From an uncultured Eubacteriales bacterium (GTDB taxonomy: Bacteria; Bacillota; Clostridia; Oscillospirales; Acutalibacteraceae), in contig CAKSHM010000007.1 in the NCBI GenBank assembly GCA_934457415.1, positions 54,809 to 118,808 of the forward strand: a stretch of 64,000 nt of DNA. The letters are read 5' to 3'. Below the pieces are notes generated by a model, which did no database searches, was not told the DNA's origin, and saw only the letters and a list, made by a program, of their open reading frames with translations. Positions 1 through 7,959 of this stretch are shown piece by piece (positions within the stretch are counted from its first letter, which is position 1; each line of letters opens with the position of its first letter). The translations under genes were made by a program, and so were the position numbers.

Positions 1-1570
1 CATCGGCTACGAGGCTTTCGGTTGTAAGAACCATTGAAGCAACGCTCGCGGCATTTTCAAGAGCTGATCTTGTAACCTTTGTCGGGTCAACAATACCTGC
101 CTCTATCATATCGGTATAGGTTTCGGTATATGCGTCAAATCCGTAATTTACCTTGCCGCTGTTAACGATTTTATCAATTATTACAGAGCCTTCTATTCCT
201 GCATTGAAAGCAATCTGACGGATAGGTGCTTCCAAAGCCTTAATAACGATATTGACACCTGTCTTTTCATCGCCCTGTGCCTTATCGGCAAGCTCGCTGA
301 CAACAGGAATTGTATTGAGAAGAGCAACTCCGCCTCCTGCGACAATACCCTCTTCTACTGCGGCTTTTGTTGCGGAAAGTGCATCCTCCACGCGCAGCTT
401 CTTATCTTTCATTTCAATTTCGGTAGCAGCGCCGACTTTGATAACAGCAACACCGCCGGAAAGCTTTGCAAGACGCTCCTGCAATTTTTCACGGTCAAAA
501 TCAGAGGTAGTTGAAGCAATCTGATTCTTAATCTGACCTACGCGGTCCTTGATTGCGTTCTTATCGCCCGCACCGTCAACAATAATTGTATTTTCCTTAG
601 TAACCTTAACCTGACGGGCTTTACCGAGCTGTTCGATAGTTGTATCCTTAAGTTCAAGACCGAGTTCCTCGGAAATAACCTCGCCGCCGGTAAGAATAGC
701 GATATCGCGAAGCATTTCCTTTCTTCTGTCGCCGAATCCCGGAGCTTTAACCGCAACGCAGGTAAATGTTCCGCGAAGCTTATTTACAATAAGGGTTGAA
801 AGAGCCTCGCCCTCGATATCCTCGGCAATGATAACAAGCTTTTTGCCTGACTGTACTATCTGCTCAAGGAGAGGAAGAATTTCCTGAATATTCGAAATTT
901 TCTTATCTGTAATAAGAATCAGGGCATCGTCAATAACGGCTTCCATTTTATCGGAATCGGTTACCATATAAGGAGTAATATATCCGCGGTCAAACTGCAT
1001 ACCCTCAACAACCTCTGAATATGTCTCAGCGGTTTTTGATTCTTCAACAGTTATAACTCCGTCAGCCGATACCTTTTCCATAGCCTCCGCGATAAGCTTT
1101 CCTATTACCTCGTCACCTGATGAAACGGTTGCAACTCTTGCAATCTCATCAGTTCCGGAAACTTTCTTGGAATTTTTAATTACAGCTGCAATTGCGGCAT
1201 CAGTTGCTGCTTTGATACCCTTTTTAACAACCATCGGATTTGCACCGGCAGCAACATTTTTCATTCCCTCTGCAATAAGGGCCTGAGCCAAAACGGTAGC
1301 GGTAGTGGTTCCGTCTCCGGCGGCATCGTTAGTCTTTACGGAAACCTCTTTTACAAGCTGAGCGCCCATATTTTCAAACGGATCCTCAAGTTCGATTTCC
1401 TTAGCGATTGTTACTCCGTCATTAGTAATAAGCGGAGAACCGTACTTCTTATCAAGAACAACATTTCTGCCTTTAGGTCCTAACGTAACCTTAACGGCAT
1501 TGGCAAGCTTATCTACACCTGCCTGCAGGGACTTTCTTGCCTCTTCACCGAAAACAACATTTTTAGCCAT
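1..1570 (-). CDS. groEL: 60 kDa chaperonin GroEL (3' end beyond window)
   Basis: Large chaperonin subunit. It forms the double-ring ATPase cage that refolds cytosolic proteins with GroES. Translating the minus strand from the ATG at 1568-1570 gives MAKNVVFGEEARK, then the ATP-site motif GDGTTTATVLAQ and the equatorial-domain motif EGIVAGGGVALL, all diagnostic of GroEL. About 523 codons are visible, ending in VLTTESLVAD, so only roughly the last 20 residues (usually a Gly/Met-rich tail) lie outside. A GGAGG Shine-Dalgarno precedes the ATG. The gene starts 18 bases after the groES stop and is surely co-transcribed with it. No internal stop or frameshift was seen. Confidence 0.98.
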   Translation of the reverse strand, partial: MAKNVVFGEEARKSLQAGVDKLANAVKVTLGPKGRNVVLDKKYGSPLITNDGVTIAKEIELEDPFENMGAQLVKEVSVKTNDAAGDGTTTATVLAQALIAEGMKNVAAGANPMVVKKGIKAATDAAIAAVIKNSKKVSGTDEIARVATVSSGDEVIGKLIAEAMEKVSADGVITVEESKTAETYSEVVEGMQFDRGYITPYMVTDSDKMEAVIDDALILITDKKISNIQEILPLLEQIVQSGKKLVIIAEDIEGEALSTLIVNKLRGTFTCVAVKAPGFGDRRKEMLRDIAILTGGEVISEELGLELKDTTIEQLGKARQVKVTKENTIIVDGAGDKNAIKDRVGQIKNQIASTTSDFDREKLQERLAKLSGGVAVIKVGAATEIEMKDKKLRVEDALSATKAAVEEGIVAGGGVALLNTIPVVSELADKAQGDEKTGVNIVIKALEAPIRQIAFNAGIEGSVIIDKIVNSGKVNYGFDAYTETYTDMIEAGIVDPTKVTRSALENAASVASMVLTTESLVAD

Positions 1571-1588
1571 AAACCATAACCTCCAGAA

Positions 1589-1873
1589 TTATTCTACAAC
1601 AGCAAGGATATCTGAAATATGAAGAATCGTATATTCCTCATCTTCAATTTTGATATCGGTACCGGAATATTTTGCGGCGATAACCTTATCTCCGACTTTA
1701 ACATTCATTTTAACTTCCTTACCGTCAACAAGTCCTCCCGGACCTACTGCAACAACCTCGGCTATCTGCGGCTTTTCTTTAGAAGCTGATGTAAGAACAA
1801 TACCGCTTTTCGTAGTTTCTTCGGCTTTAGCGGATTTTATAACTACATTATCCGCAAGTGGTTTAATAATCAT
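1589..1873 (-). CDS. groES: 10 kDa co-chaperonin GroES
   Basis: Heptameric lid of the GroEL chamber. The 94-residue product starts MIIKPLADNVVIK and contains the mobile-loop region (EETTKSGIVL) and the VGPGG and GDKVIAAKYSGT segments typical of GroES. Its length is normal for the family. It is the first gene of the groES-groEL operon. The start is supported by GGAGGAG 6 to 7 bases upstream. The leader carries a small stem (CGGTG/CACCG, 1898-1902 with 1910-1914). Confidence 0.98.
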   Translation of the reverse strand: MIIKPLADNVVIKSAKAEETTKSGIVLTSASKEKPQIAEVVAVGPGGLVDGKEVKMNVKVGDKVIAAKYSGTDIKIEDEEYTILHISDILAVVE

Positions 1874-1924
1874 TTTTACTCCTCCATATTATCAAATCGG
1901 TGTTTTTATCACCGTATATTAAGT

Positions 1925-1952
1925 ATTATAGCACTCATTTTTAAAAAGTCAA
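1925..1952 (-). promoter_or_regulatory. sigmaA-type promoter of groES-groEL with a CIRCE-like half site
   Basis: On the minus strand TTGACT (1947-1952) and TATAAT (1925-1930) are separated by 16 bases. The spacer ends in GAGTGC, giving GAGTGCTA next to the -10. That equals the right half of the CIRCE operator (GAGTGCTAA) bound by HrcA, but the left half TTAGCACTC is not recognisable at the expected distance. The -35 hexamer overlaps the stop codon of the upstream lipid kinase gene (1949-1951). Confidence 0.75.
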
Positions 1953-2890
1953 GTAAAGTCAAACACATTTAATTTTTTGTTAACATTTAAGTTTTTTATA
2001 CCTTTAGGAACAACAAACTCAATTGCGTTTTCAATTATTTTGAATGCCATGCTTTTGGTTTCAAATATCTCCCCGTCAAGATTTACCGGAACTGCCGTTT
2101 CAGAAGTAAATGACATACTGCTGCAGTCGCGCAGCTTACAGTAATCAAGCTTTCCATGCTCGCCATGCTCATATTTTTTAAGAAAACCGGGAATTTTAAG
2201 CTTGGATATTTTATTCACAAGTGTAAAATTAAGCTTGCCGTCATAAGGAACAGCGTCAGGTGCGGCCATATATCCGCCGCCGTAAAAAGGGGCATTTGCA
2301 ATCACAGCAAAAAGGCACCGGGCGGTAAAAGCCCTACAGCCGTCCACGGAAATCTTTAATTTCACTCCGATTTTACCCATAAATGTTTTTAAGATAGAAA
2401 GCTTATAAGCAAGAGGACCCGAAACAAGCGGCCATTTTTTGAATATATTCATATCCCTTGCGACAACCGCGTCCATTCCGACGGAACATCCGTTAAGACA
2501 GTAGTTTTCATTTGCTTTGATAACATCCATTTTGACAGTCTCTCCGTAAACCTGATTTTCAATTTCCGCAAAAAGAGAATTATCCGGAAACACCTTTAAA
2601 AAGTCATTTGCCGAACCGCAGGGAATAACTCCGAGCTGAGCGTTTTCATAGCCAATTATACCGTTTAACACCTCGAAGCATGTTCCCTCTCCGCCGCAGG
2701 CGAAAAATCTTATATTTTTTCCGCTTTTTACTTCCTTTACGGCTATTTCGGTTGCCTCTCCCTTATACTCGGTGACATAAACCGCATAATCGGCGTTTTT
2801 ATTTAAAAAGTAAGCGTTTATTTTTTCAAAAAGCTCTTTTTGAATATTACCCTTGCCTGCCGCGGGATTTATTATGAAAACATATCTCAT
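1949..2890 (-). CDS. diacylglycerol kinase family lipid kinase
   Basis: YegS/DgkB-type lipid kinase, 313 residues, expected to phosphorylate diacylglycerol or a related lipid at the inner membrane face. Visible motifs are NPAAGKG (residues 8-14), the nucleotide-binding GGEGT (66-70, canonical GGDGT with E for D) and PCGSANDF (90-97), followed by the beta-rich C-terminal domain. The ATG overlaps the stop of the upstream methyltransferase gene by 4 bases (ATGA), so the two are translationally coupled. Its 3' end runs into the groES promoter. The exact lipid substrate cannot be read from the sequence. Confidence 0.9.
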   Translation of the reverse strand: MRYVFIINPAAGKGNIQKELFEKINAYFLNKNADYAVYVTEYKGEATEIAVKEVKSGKNIRFFACGGEGTCFEVLNGIIGYENAQLGVIPCGSANDFLKVFPDNSLFAEIENQVYGETVKMDVIKANENYCLNGCSVGMDAVVARDMNIFKKWPLVSGPLAYKLSILKTFMGKIGVKLKISVDGCRAFTARCLFAVIANAPFYGGGYMAAPDAVPYDGKLNFTLVNKISKLKIPGFLKKYEHGEHGKLDYCKLRDCSSMSFTSETAVPVNLDGEIFETKSMAFKIIENAIEFVVPKGIKNLNVNKKLNVFDFT

Positions 2891-4023
2891 TTCTTCTCAC
2901 CGTTATTTTTAAAATACATATATACCTGACATTTGATCATACCGTTATAAAGTTTTCTTCTTTTATCGGCTTTTCTTCCGAAGATTTTTTCAAAATCATC
3001 ATGAGGGCTGATTATAAAGTATTTTTTCCCGGCCGACTGTATAAATCTTCCGCCCATTATTCCGTAAAGCTCTTCGGCGGCTTTAATATCCAAAAGCCGC
3101 TCGCCGTACGGCGGATTTGTAACGGTTATGCACCTGTCAAATTCAGGGGTGAATTTTCTTATGTCCTGCAAGGACGCTTTGACATATTTTTCAACGCCTG
3201 CTTTTTTTGCGTTTGCAAGGGTTAGTTCGATACATTTTTCATCTATATCGTAGCCTACCGCCTCAAATTCAACATCGTGCAAAATCAGGTCCTGAGCCCG
3301 CATTCTTTCTTTTTGCCAAACCTCGCGCGGAATAAAAGGAAATCTTTCTGCGGCAAAATATCTGTTAAGCCCCGTCGCTCTTTTAGTCGCCATAAGAGCG
3401 GATTCAATAAGAATTGTTCCGCTGCCGCAGAAGGGGTCATAAATCTTTGTGTCAGGATAAATCCTTGCAAGATCGCACATTGCGGCGGCAAGGGTTTCCT
3501 TCAGGGGCGCGTCATTGGAATTTCTTCTGTAACCACGCTTATGAAGTCCATCGCCAGAGGTGTCAATCATAACGGTGACCTCGTCCTTAATAATCGTAAA
3601 CCTTACCTTTATTTCGGCGCCCGTCTCCTCAAACCATTTAATATTATATTTTGAGGTAAGTCTGTCAACAATAGCCTTTTTTATTATCGACTGACAGTCG
3701 GGAATACTGTGCAGCGCAGAATCGACAGACGATCCGTTCACAGGGAAAGCATCGGTAATTCCTATAAATCTTTCCCACTCCAAAGCCTTTACGGATTCGA
3801 ACAATTCTGTAAAAGATTCGGCCTTAAACATTCCTACGCAAATTAGAATTCTTTCGCAGAATCTTGAGTTTATATTAGCCCTTGCAAGCATATCGTATCC
3901 GCCGGTTAAAATTACTCTTCCGTTTTGCGCGGAAACATCCTCAAAGCCCATCCTGCGGAATTCATCCGCCGCCAAGCCCTCTATGCCAAACATACACGGA
4001 GCTATAAATTTAAGTTTATCCAT
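2887..4023 (-). CDS. THUMP-domain class I SAM-dependent RNA methyltransferase (RlmL/YpsC type)
   Basis: A 378-residue protein with an N-terminal THUMP RNA-binding region (about 40-160) and a Rossmann methyltransferase domain. DPFCGSGT (196-203) forms the SAM site and NPPYGERL (303-310) is the N6/N2-purine methyltransferase motif IV, both typical of the UPF0020 family that modifies 23S rRNA guanines. It matches the short Firmicutes YpsC form rather than the fused E. coli RlmKL. It overlaps the lipid kinase start by 4 bases. A terminator hairpin separates it from the yab cluster upstream. Confidence 0.92.
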   Translation of the reverse strand: MDKLKFIAPCMFGIEGLAADEFRRMGFEDVSAQNGRVILTGGYDMLARANINSRFCERILICVGMFKAESFTELFESVKALEWERFIGITDAFPVNGSSVDSALHSIPDCQSIIKKAIVDRLTSKYNIKWFEETGAEIKVRFTIIKDEVTVMIDTSGDGLHKRGYRRNSNDAPLKETLAAAMCDLARIYPDTKIYDPFCGSGTILIESALMATKRATGLNRYFAAERFPFIPREVWQKERMRAQDLILHDVEFEAVGYDIDEKCIELTLANAKKAGVEKYVKASLQDIRKFTPEFDRCITVTNPPYGERLLDIKAAEELYGIMGGRFIQSAGKKYFIISPHDDFEKIFGRKADKRRKLYNGMIKCQVYMYFKNNGEKK

Positions 4024-4035
4024 TTTTATACCGTT

Positions 4036-4090
4036 CCTTAAAAAACAGCGTTTTCACTGTAATTTCAAGTGAAACGCTGTCTGATTTTTT
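4036..4090 (-). terminator. Rho-independent terminator downstream of yabR
   Basis: A hairpin pairs 4045-4057 (acagcgttttcac) with 4069-4080 (gtgaaacgctgt). On the minus strand it is followed by TTTTTT. It ends the yab cluster transcript. A run of T on the plus side (4085-4091) makes it potentially bidirectional. Confidence 0.85.
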
Positions 4091-4093
4091 TAT

Positions 4094-4543
4094 TTACCTT
4101 CCGCCGCGTTTTGTGCGGTGAACCTCAGGATTTTTTCTTTTCAGGTCCGAAAACTTTTCGTCACTCGTAGCCTTGAACCTGTTCATCATTTCCTCAAAGC
4201 TTGACGACTCTTCCTTTTTCGGAGTCCAGATAAAGGAACTGTCGGGTTTAGCCGATGCCGGCTGCTTTCTTTCTCTGCGCTGAGACTTTTCTCCCTCTCC
4301 GCGCTCGGGCTCAAGCGCTTTTTTTATGCTGAGAGATATCTTTCCGTCCTCGCCTACGGAAAGAACTTTCATTTTAACAACATCGTTTTCCTTAACAAAA
4401 TCGCGAATATCGTTAACATAGGTCCTTGCAACCTCGGAAATATGAACCATTCCCGATTTACCGTCTCCTATATCCGCAAAAAGTCCGAAATTTGTTATTC
4501 CGGTTATCTTTCCTTCGACAATGTCTCCCACTTTAAGCTGCAT
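4094..4543 (-). CDS. yabR: S1 RNA-binding domain protein, YabR type
   Basis: A 149-residue protein. Residues 1-72 form a clear S1/OB fold (start MQLKVGDIVEGKITGI, then FGLFADIG and GMVHISE). A charged Lys/Arg/Glu-rich, probably disordered tail follows. The S1 domain binds single-stranded RNA. The gene lies directly after the divIC/ftsB-like gene, exactly as yabR follows divIC in Bacillus subtilis. Its precise RNA target is not established by the sequence. Confidence 0.88.
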   Translation of the reverse strand: MQLKVGDIVEGKITGITNFGLFADIGDGKSGMVHISEVARTYVNDIRDFVKENDVVKMKVLSVGEDGKISLSIKKALEPERGEGEKSQRRERKQPASAKPDSSFIWTPKKEESSSFEEMMNRFKATSDEKFSDLKRKNPEVHRTKRGGR

Positions 4544-4566
4544 AAATTTTTAAAATCCTCCCAAAC

Positions 4567-4857
4567 TCATTTACCGGATATATCCTCATAGATTTCTTCA
4601 TTAGAATATCTGTATCCGAAATAATCGCGCGCCGCCTTTTCGATCAGCTTGCCGTGAGCCTCATCGGAATTGAGCTCTTCAAGCTCGCTGATATAATCTT
4701 CTTTCTGCAGCTTTTCCGCTGTCAGCCGACTTTCCTGCTTTTTTAAATCGTAAAGCTTGTTCCAAAGGGAAGCAAGCGTAAAAACCATATAACCCGAAAC
4801 CAACAAAACCAAAAGCCGCAGCAAGACGCTTTTCCTGCGCCTGACTCTTTTTGCCAT
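4567..4857 (-). CDS. divIC: septum formation initiator, FtsB/DivIC family
   Basis: A 96-residue bitopic membrane protein. It has a basic cytoplasmic N terminus (MAKRVRRRK), one transmembrane helix (about 12-30), then an extracytoplasmic coiled coil rich in K/E/L (about 33-62), the layout of FtsB/DivIC divisome proteins that bridge FtsL and FtsQ. Position between yabQ and yabR matches B. subtilis divIC. Sequence conservation in this family is low, so the call rests on topology and synteny together. Confidence 0.85.
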   Translation of the reverse strand: MAKRVRRRKSVLLRLLVLLVSGYMVFTLASLWNKLYDLKKQESRLTAEKLQKEDYISELEELNSDEAHGKLIEKAARDYFGYRYSNEEIYEDISGK

Positions 4858-4923
4858 TATATTTTCTCCGTTTCTTTAGTTATTACTCTTTAATGCTTTG
4901 TCTTAGTATACAACATAACAATA

Positions 4924-5376
4924 TCACTTTTCAAGAGTTTTTTGATTTTTTATCGAAACTTTAATCAAACGAACCGCGGATTTTCTAAGTAAATCAAATC
5001 TATCCGACACAAATGTGCAAAAAAGTTCTGTTTTCTTTTTAATCGTTTTTACAGCGCTTACAGTTAGTTTCATAATATGTTTTAATATTTTAAATAAGAA
5101 AACAGATATGGTTAACCGGCATACAAAAAAGGCCGCCGCGGAAATAAACAGAACATATCCTCTTATCTCTCCGTTTGTCCTTACCAAAAAGAACAAAAAG
5201 AAGAAAAAAGCCTCGGTTATCCAAAAAACAATATCCTGAAAGAATACAGATATTTTCGAGCATTCCAAAGCCGCTCGGTAAGCTCTGAAAACATCGTAAA
5301 ACACACATGCTGCGAATCCCATAACGATAGAATACAGCACCGTTAAAATCTGGTCGGAATTACTTATTTCCCACAT
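4924..5376 (-). CDS. yabQ: spore cortex biosynthesis protein YabQ
   Basis: A 150-residue polytopic membrane protein with aromatic-rich hydrophobic helices (VLYSIVMGFAACVFYDVFRA and the FFFFLFFLV stretch), followed by a basic soluble tail. YabQ localises to the forespore membrane and is needed for cortex formation. The gene starts 2 bases after the yabP stop, so the pair is translationally coupled. With yabP it is one of the clearest signs that the host makes endospores. Confidence 0.88.
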   Translation of the reverse strand: MWEISNSDQILTVLYSIVMGFAACVFYDVFRAYRAALECSKISVFFQDIVFWITEAFFFFLFFLVRTNGEIRGYVLFISAAAFFVCRLTISVFLFKILKHIMKLTVSAVKTIKKKTELFCTFVSDRFDLLRKSAVRLIKVSIKNQKTLEK

Positions 5377-5378
5377 GG

Positions 5379-5648
5379 CTATCTGAAAAATCTTGAAATG
5401 AAGCTTCCGCTTCTTACCTCGTTCATATACACAACCGCGTGAATTTTGCCCTCAGCGCTTAAATCCCCCGACTGCGTATCGAAACTATCTATATGTAAAT
5501 TCTCTCCCTTAACCGTTATCCTGCCCATTACACTGTCAAGAAGCAGGGTTTCCTCATCGAAGGAAATAACATTTTTAATGCCTGCCGCCGACAGCTTTTC
5601 TCTGTTATCTATAACAATGCTGTGCGGAATTTTTAAATTTTCATCCAT
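5379..5648 (-). CDS. yabP: sporulation protein YabP
   Basis: An 89-residue protein of the YabP/YqfC family. The hallmark order is visible: HSIVIDNREKLSAAGIKNV, then ISFDEETLLLDSVMGRITVKG and a C-terminal beta-rich segment. YabP acts during spore cortex or coat assembly. The gene lies between rqcP (yabO) and yabQ, the order known from Bacillus. Confidence 0.92.
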   Translation of the reverse strand: MDENLKIPHSIVIDNREKLSAAGIKNVISFDEETLLLDSVMGRITVKGENLHIDSFDTQSGDLSAEGKIHAVVYMNEVRSGSFISRFFR

Positions 5649-5698
5649 CTTCTTCCCTCCTGTCGCACTAAGACAGTATATTCGGGAAGGTTTGGTTT

Positions 5699-5941
5699 TT
5701 ATTCTATTATTTTATAAAGTCCTCCGACCTCGTCCTTTTTTACGGTTTCTTTAACCTCGGTCACCTCAAGTTTTACCGTTCTTGCGCCGAAGGCAATTTC
5801 GATAATGTCCTTAGGCTTAACCTCATAAGAAGCCCTTGCCGGCTTTCCGTTAACAGCCACTCTGCCTTTATCGCAGGCCTCGTTTGCAACGGTCCTTCTT
5901 TTAATAATTCTCGATAACTTTAAATACTTGTCAAGTCTCAT
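5699..5941 (-). CDS. rqcP: S4-domain ribosome quality control protein RqcP (YabO)
   Basis: An 80-residue protein consisting of one S4 RNA-binding domain (MRLDKYLKLSRIIKRR, then DKGRVAVNGKPARASYEVKP). RqcP binds the large ribosomal subunit and works with RqcH in C-terminal alanine tailing of stalled nascent chains. Length and yabO position fit; the Hsp15 homologue of Proteobacteria is longer. A terminator separates it from hup upstream, so it probably needs readthrough or its own weak promoter. Confidence 0.9.
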   Translation of the reverse strand: MRLDKYLKLSRIIKRRTVANEACDKGRVAVNGKPARASYEVKPKDIIEIAFGARTVKLEVTEVKETVKKDEVGGLYKIIE

Positions 5942-5949
5942 ATTTTTAC

Positions 5950-5985
5950 CTATAAAAACGCCGCCTTTTAAAAGGCGGCATACTT
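5950..5985 (-). terminator. terminator of hup
   Basis: Perfect 20-base palindrome GCCGCCTTTTAAAAGGCGGC at 5960-5979, followed on the minus strand by GTTTTTA. It lies just downstream of hup. A T-run at 5983-5989 could also stop plus-strand transcripts. Confidence 0.9.
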
Positions 5986-5998
5986 TTTTTGATTTTAA

Positions 5999-6271
5999 TT
6001 ATTTTATAGCATCCTTAAGAGCTTTACCGGCTTTGAATACAGGATTCTTTGAAGCGGCAATCTTAATGGTCTGCTTGGTCTGCGGATTTATACCGGTTCT
6101 TGCTGCACGCTCGCGAACCTCAAAAGTTCCGAAACCAACAAGCTGTACCTTTCCGTTTTCTTTAAGAGTTTCAGAGATAGCGTCGATAACTGCTGCAACA
6201 GCCTTATCAGCGTCTTTCTTCGAAAGCTCAGCCTTTTCAGCAACTGCTGCTACTAATTCTGTCTTGTTCAT
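5999..6271 (-). CDS. hup: HU family DNA-binding protein
   Basis: A 90-residue histone-like protein, MNKTELVAAVAEKAELSKKD, with VGFGTFEVRERAARTGINPQ forming the DNA-intercalating arm. It compacts and bends DNA as a dimer. I start it at the ATG 6269-6271, which has GGAGG 7 bases upstream and gives the standard HU length. The longer reading frame to 6340 would add 23 residues without family support. It is a monocistronic insertion in the yab cluster, with its own promoter and terminator. Confidence 0.97.
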   Translation of the reverse strand: MNKTELVAAVAEKAELSKKDADKAVAAVIDAISETLKENGKVQLVGFGTFEVRERAARTGINPQTKQTIKIAASKNPVFKAGKALKDAIK

Positions 6272-6300
6272 TTTAAATCCTCCATAAAAATAAGTAAGCA

Positions 6301-6359
6301 AACTGTGAAAAGCACAGTTAACTACATATATTATAATCATATTTGGGGCGAAAAATCAA
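6301..6359 (-). promoter_or_regulatory. hup promoter and 5' UTR hairpin
   Basis: On the minus strand TTGATT (6354-6359) and TATAAT (6330-6335) are 18 bases apart. Downstream the leader contains a perfect 7-bp stem (6301-6307 with 6313-6319). Confidence 0.7.
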
Positions 6360-6468
6360 CTGTTTTTTTGTAAATTTTATGTTTTGTTCAATTTTTTTGC
6401 CCGCTTTTGTACATATTGTTTAATTTCTATTCATTTTATAATGTTATAAATGATATAAAACGACAAAT

Positions 6469-7959
6469 TCAGCTTTTTTTCAACTCTTTCAAGTCTATTA
6501 TCCTAAACAGTAAAACCAGCGCAAAATAACTAACAGCGGCAAATAATACCGCAAGAGCGGTAAATATGAGCGAACCGCTTTTAATGTTTGCCGTAAAAAA
6601 TGCGGCCGACACGCTTACTGCCGACGGAAAAACCGGCAACAGATAAATTAAAAGCATTTTAAAATTTAAAACTTTTTTTAATATCAGAAATACAAGCAGA
6701 AAAACAAGCATTAAAAAATAGGCTGCGGCTGTTGTATAAGCACAGGCTTTGACGCCGAGCGTTGAAACCGAAAAAAGGATAATATTAAGCACAAGCTTTA
6801 CCGCTGCTCCGAAAGCAACTGCCGAAAGCGCCGCGATTTCAAAGGAATATGACTGCATAACAGTAATAAGCGGGATACAAAGTCCTGCGAAAACAGCGGC
6901 AATACCGTAGGCAAAGAGCATTTCTCCGCCGTAAAGCTTTGTATATTCACCCGAAAAAAGCAAATTCATTATAGGACCCGACAGTACCGCCATTCCCAAT
7001 CCGGCAGGTGCCGAAATAACAGCACTCAAATTCATAACCGATTTTACGGTATTTTTATTATTGCCGTTATCTCTTTTTTTGACAATTGAAGAAACCGCAC
7101 TGATCCCGATTACCGAAACAAAGGAAATTACGAAGCCGAAAATCGTATAAGCCTTGCTTCTTACCCCGTACATAGGATTAAGCAAATCGGGAGAAATCCG
7201 GCTGCCGAGCATAGTTTTAACAGTAAAAGAATCAATTATATTTGTCATACTGCCTGCAAGCGCGGCGGCTGCAATAGGAATAGTTGTTTTTAAAATCTGT
7301 CTAGTGTTAAGCGTGCTTTGAGACGCAGACGGAAACAAAACGGATTTTTTTATTCTTAAATAAAGATATACTTCAGACGCAGCACAGCCTAAAGTCACTC
7401 CAAAAACGGCAGCGGCGGCGGCAAAATAAGACTTATCCGAAATTTTAAATGCCAGCAATGTAAAACCCAATCCCAAAAAGAGCTTGCCGAGCGCAAGAAT
7501 TACATCTGAAATCGCAACGGGAAGCATATTTTCTCTGCCTTCAAAATATCCTCTGTAAACCGACATTACACCGCAGAATATTATCGAAGGAGATATTGCC
7601 GCATAACACCAAAAGCTTTTTAAATCTCCGCTTTTAAGCGATATAAAGAACGAACCGATAAAGAATACGGCAAAGAACACGAGCGAAAGCTTTAAAAAAG
7701 CTTTTTTAACGGTACTGATGCTTAAATTTTCATTGTCTGAAAAAAGCTTTGCGGCCGCAACCGGAAAGCCGACGGTGCTTAGCATATATAACGGTGCAAA
7801 CAGATCATAAGCAAAAGAAAAATAGCCGAAGCCGCCGTCACCCAAAAGATTTGAGAGAGGAATTTTAAAAATTGCCCCGATAATTTTTGCAAGCATGGTT
7901 GACACCATCAGAATTACCGCACCCTGAGCAAAGCTTTGTCTGTTTTCTTTAATATTCAT
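6469..7959 (-). CDS. yabM: MOP-superfamily lipid flippase, YabM/SpoVB type
   Basis: A 496-residue polytopic membrane protein, about 14 predicted helices. The N-terminal signature includes MVSTMLAKIIGAIFKIPLSN and LLGDGGFGYF, typical of the PST/MVF (MurJ/SpoVB) branch of oligosaccharide flippases. It likely moves a lipid-linked polysaccharide or cortex precursor across the membrane. In Bacillus yabM lies just upstream of yabN-yabO-yabP-yabQ, and the same neighbourhood is seen here. It overlaps the preceding nucleosidase gene by 11 bases. Whether it is SpoVB itself or the YabM paralogue cannot be decided without a tree. Confidence 0.85.
   Translation of the reverse strand: MNIKENRQSFAQGAVILMVSTMLAKIIGAIFKIPLSNLLGDGGFGYFSFAYDLFAPLYMLSTVGFPVAAAKLFSDNENLSISTVKKAFLKLSLVFFAVFFIGSFFISLKSGDLKSFWCYAAISPSIIFCGVMSVYRGYFEGRENMLPVAISDVILALGKLFLGLGFTLLAFKISDKSYFAAAAAVFGVTLGCAASEVYLYLRIKKSVLFPSASQSTLNTRQILKTTIPIAAAALAGSMTNIIDSFTVKTMLGSRISPDLLNPMYGVRSKAYTIFGFVISFVSVIGISAVSSIVKKRDNGNNKNTVKSVMNLSAVISAPAGLGMAVLSGPIMNLLFSGEYTKLYGGEMLFAYGIAAVFAGLCIPLITVMQSYSFEIAALSAVAFGAAVKLVLNIILFSVSTLGVKACAYTTAAAYFLMLVFLLVFLILKKVLNFKMLLIYLLPVFPSAVSVSAAFFTANIKSGSLIFTALAVLFAAVSYFALVLLFRIIDLKELKKS

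Noticed and set aside
252..756. Frames of 72-90 codons overlapping groEL
   Set aside because: They are antisense or out-of-frame shadows of a perfectly conserved GroEL reading frame.
1898..1952. Complete CIRCE operator before groES
   Set aside because: Only the GAGTGCTA half is present; the region where TTAGCACTC should lie does not match.
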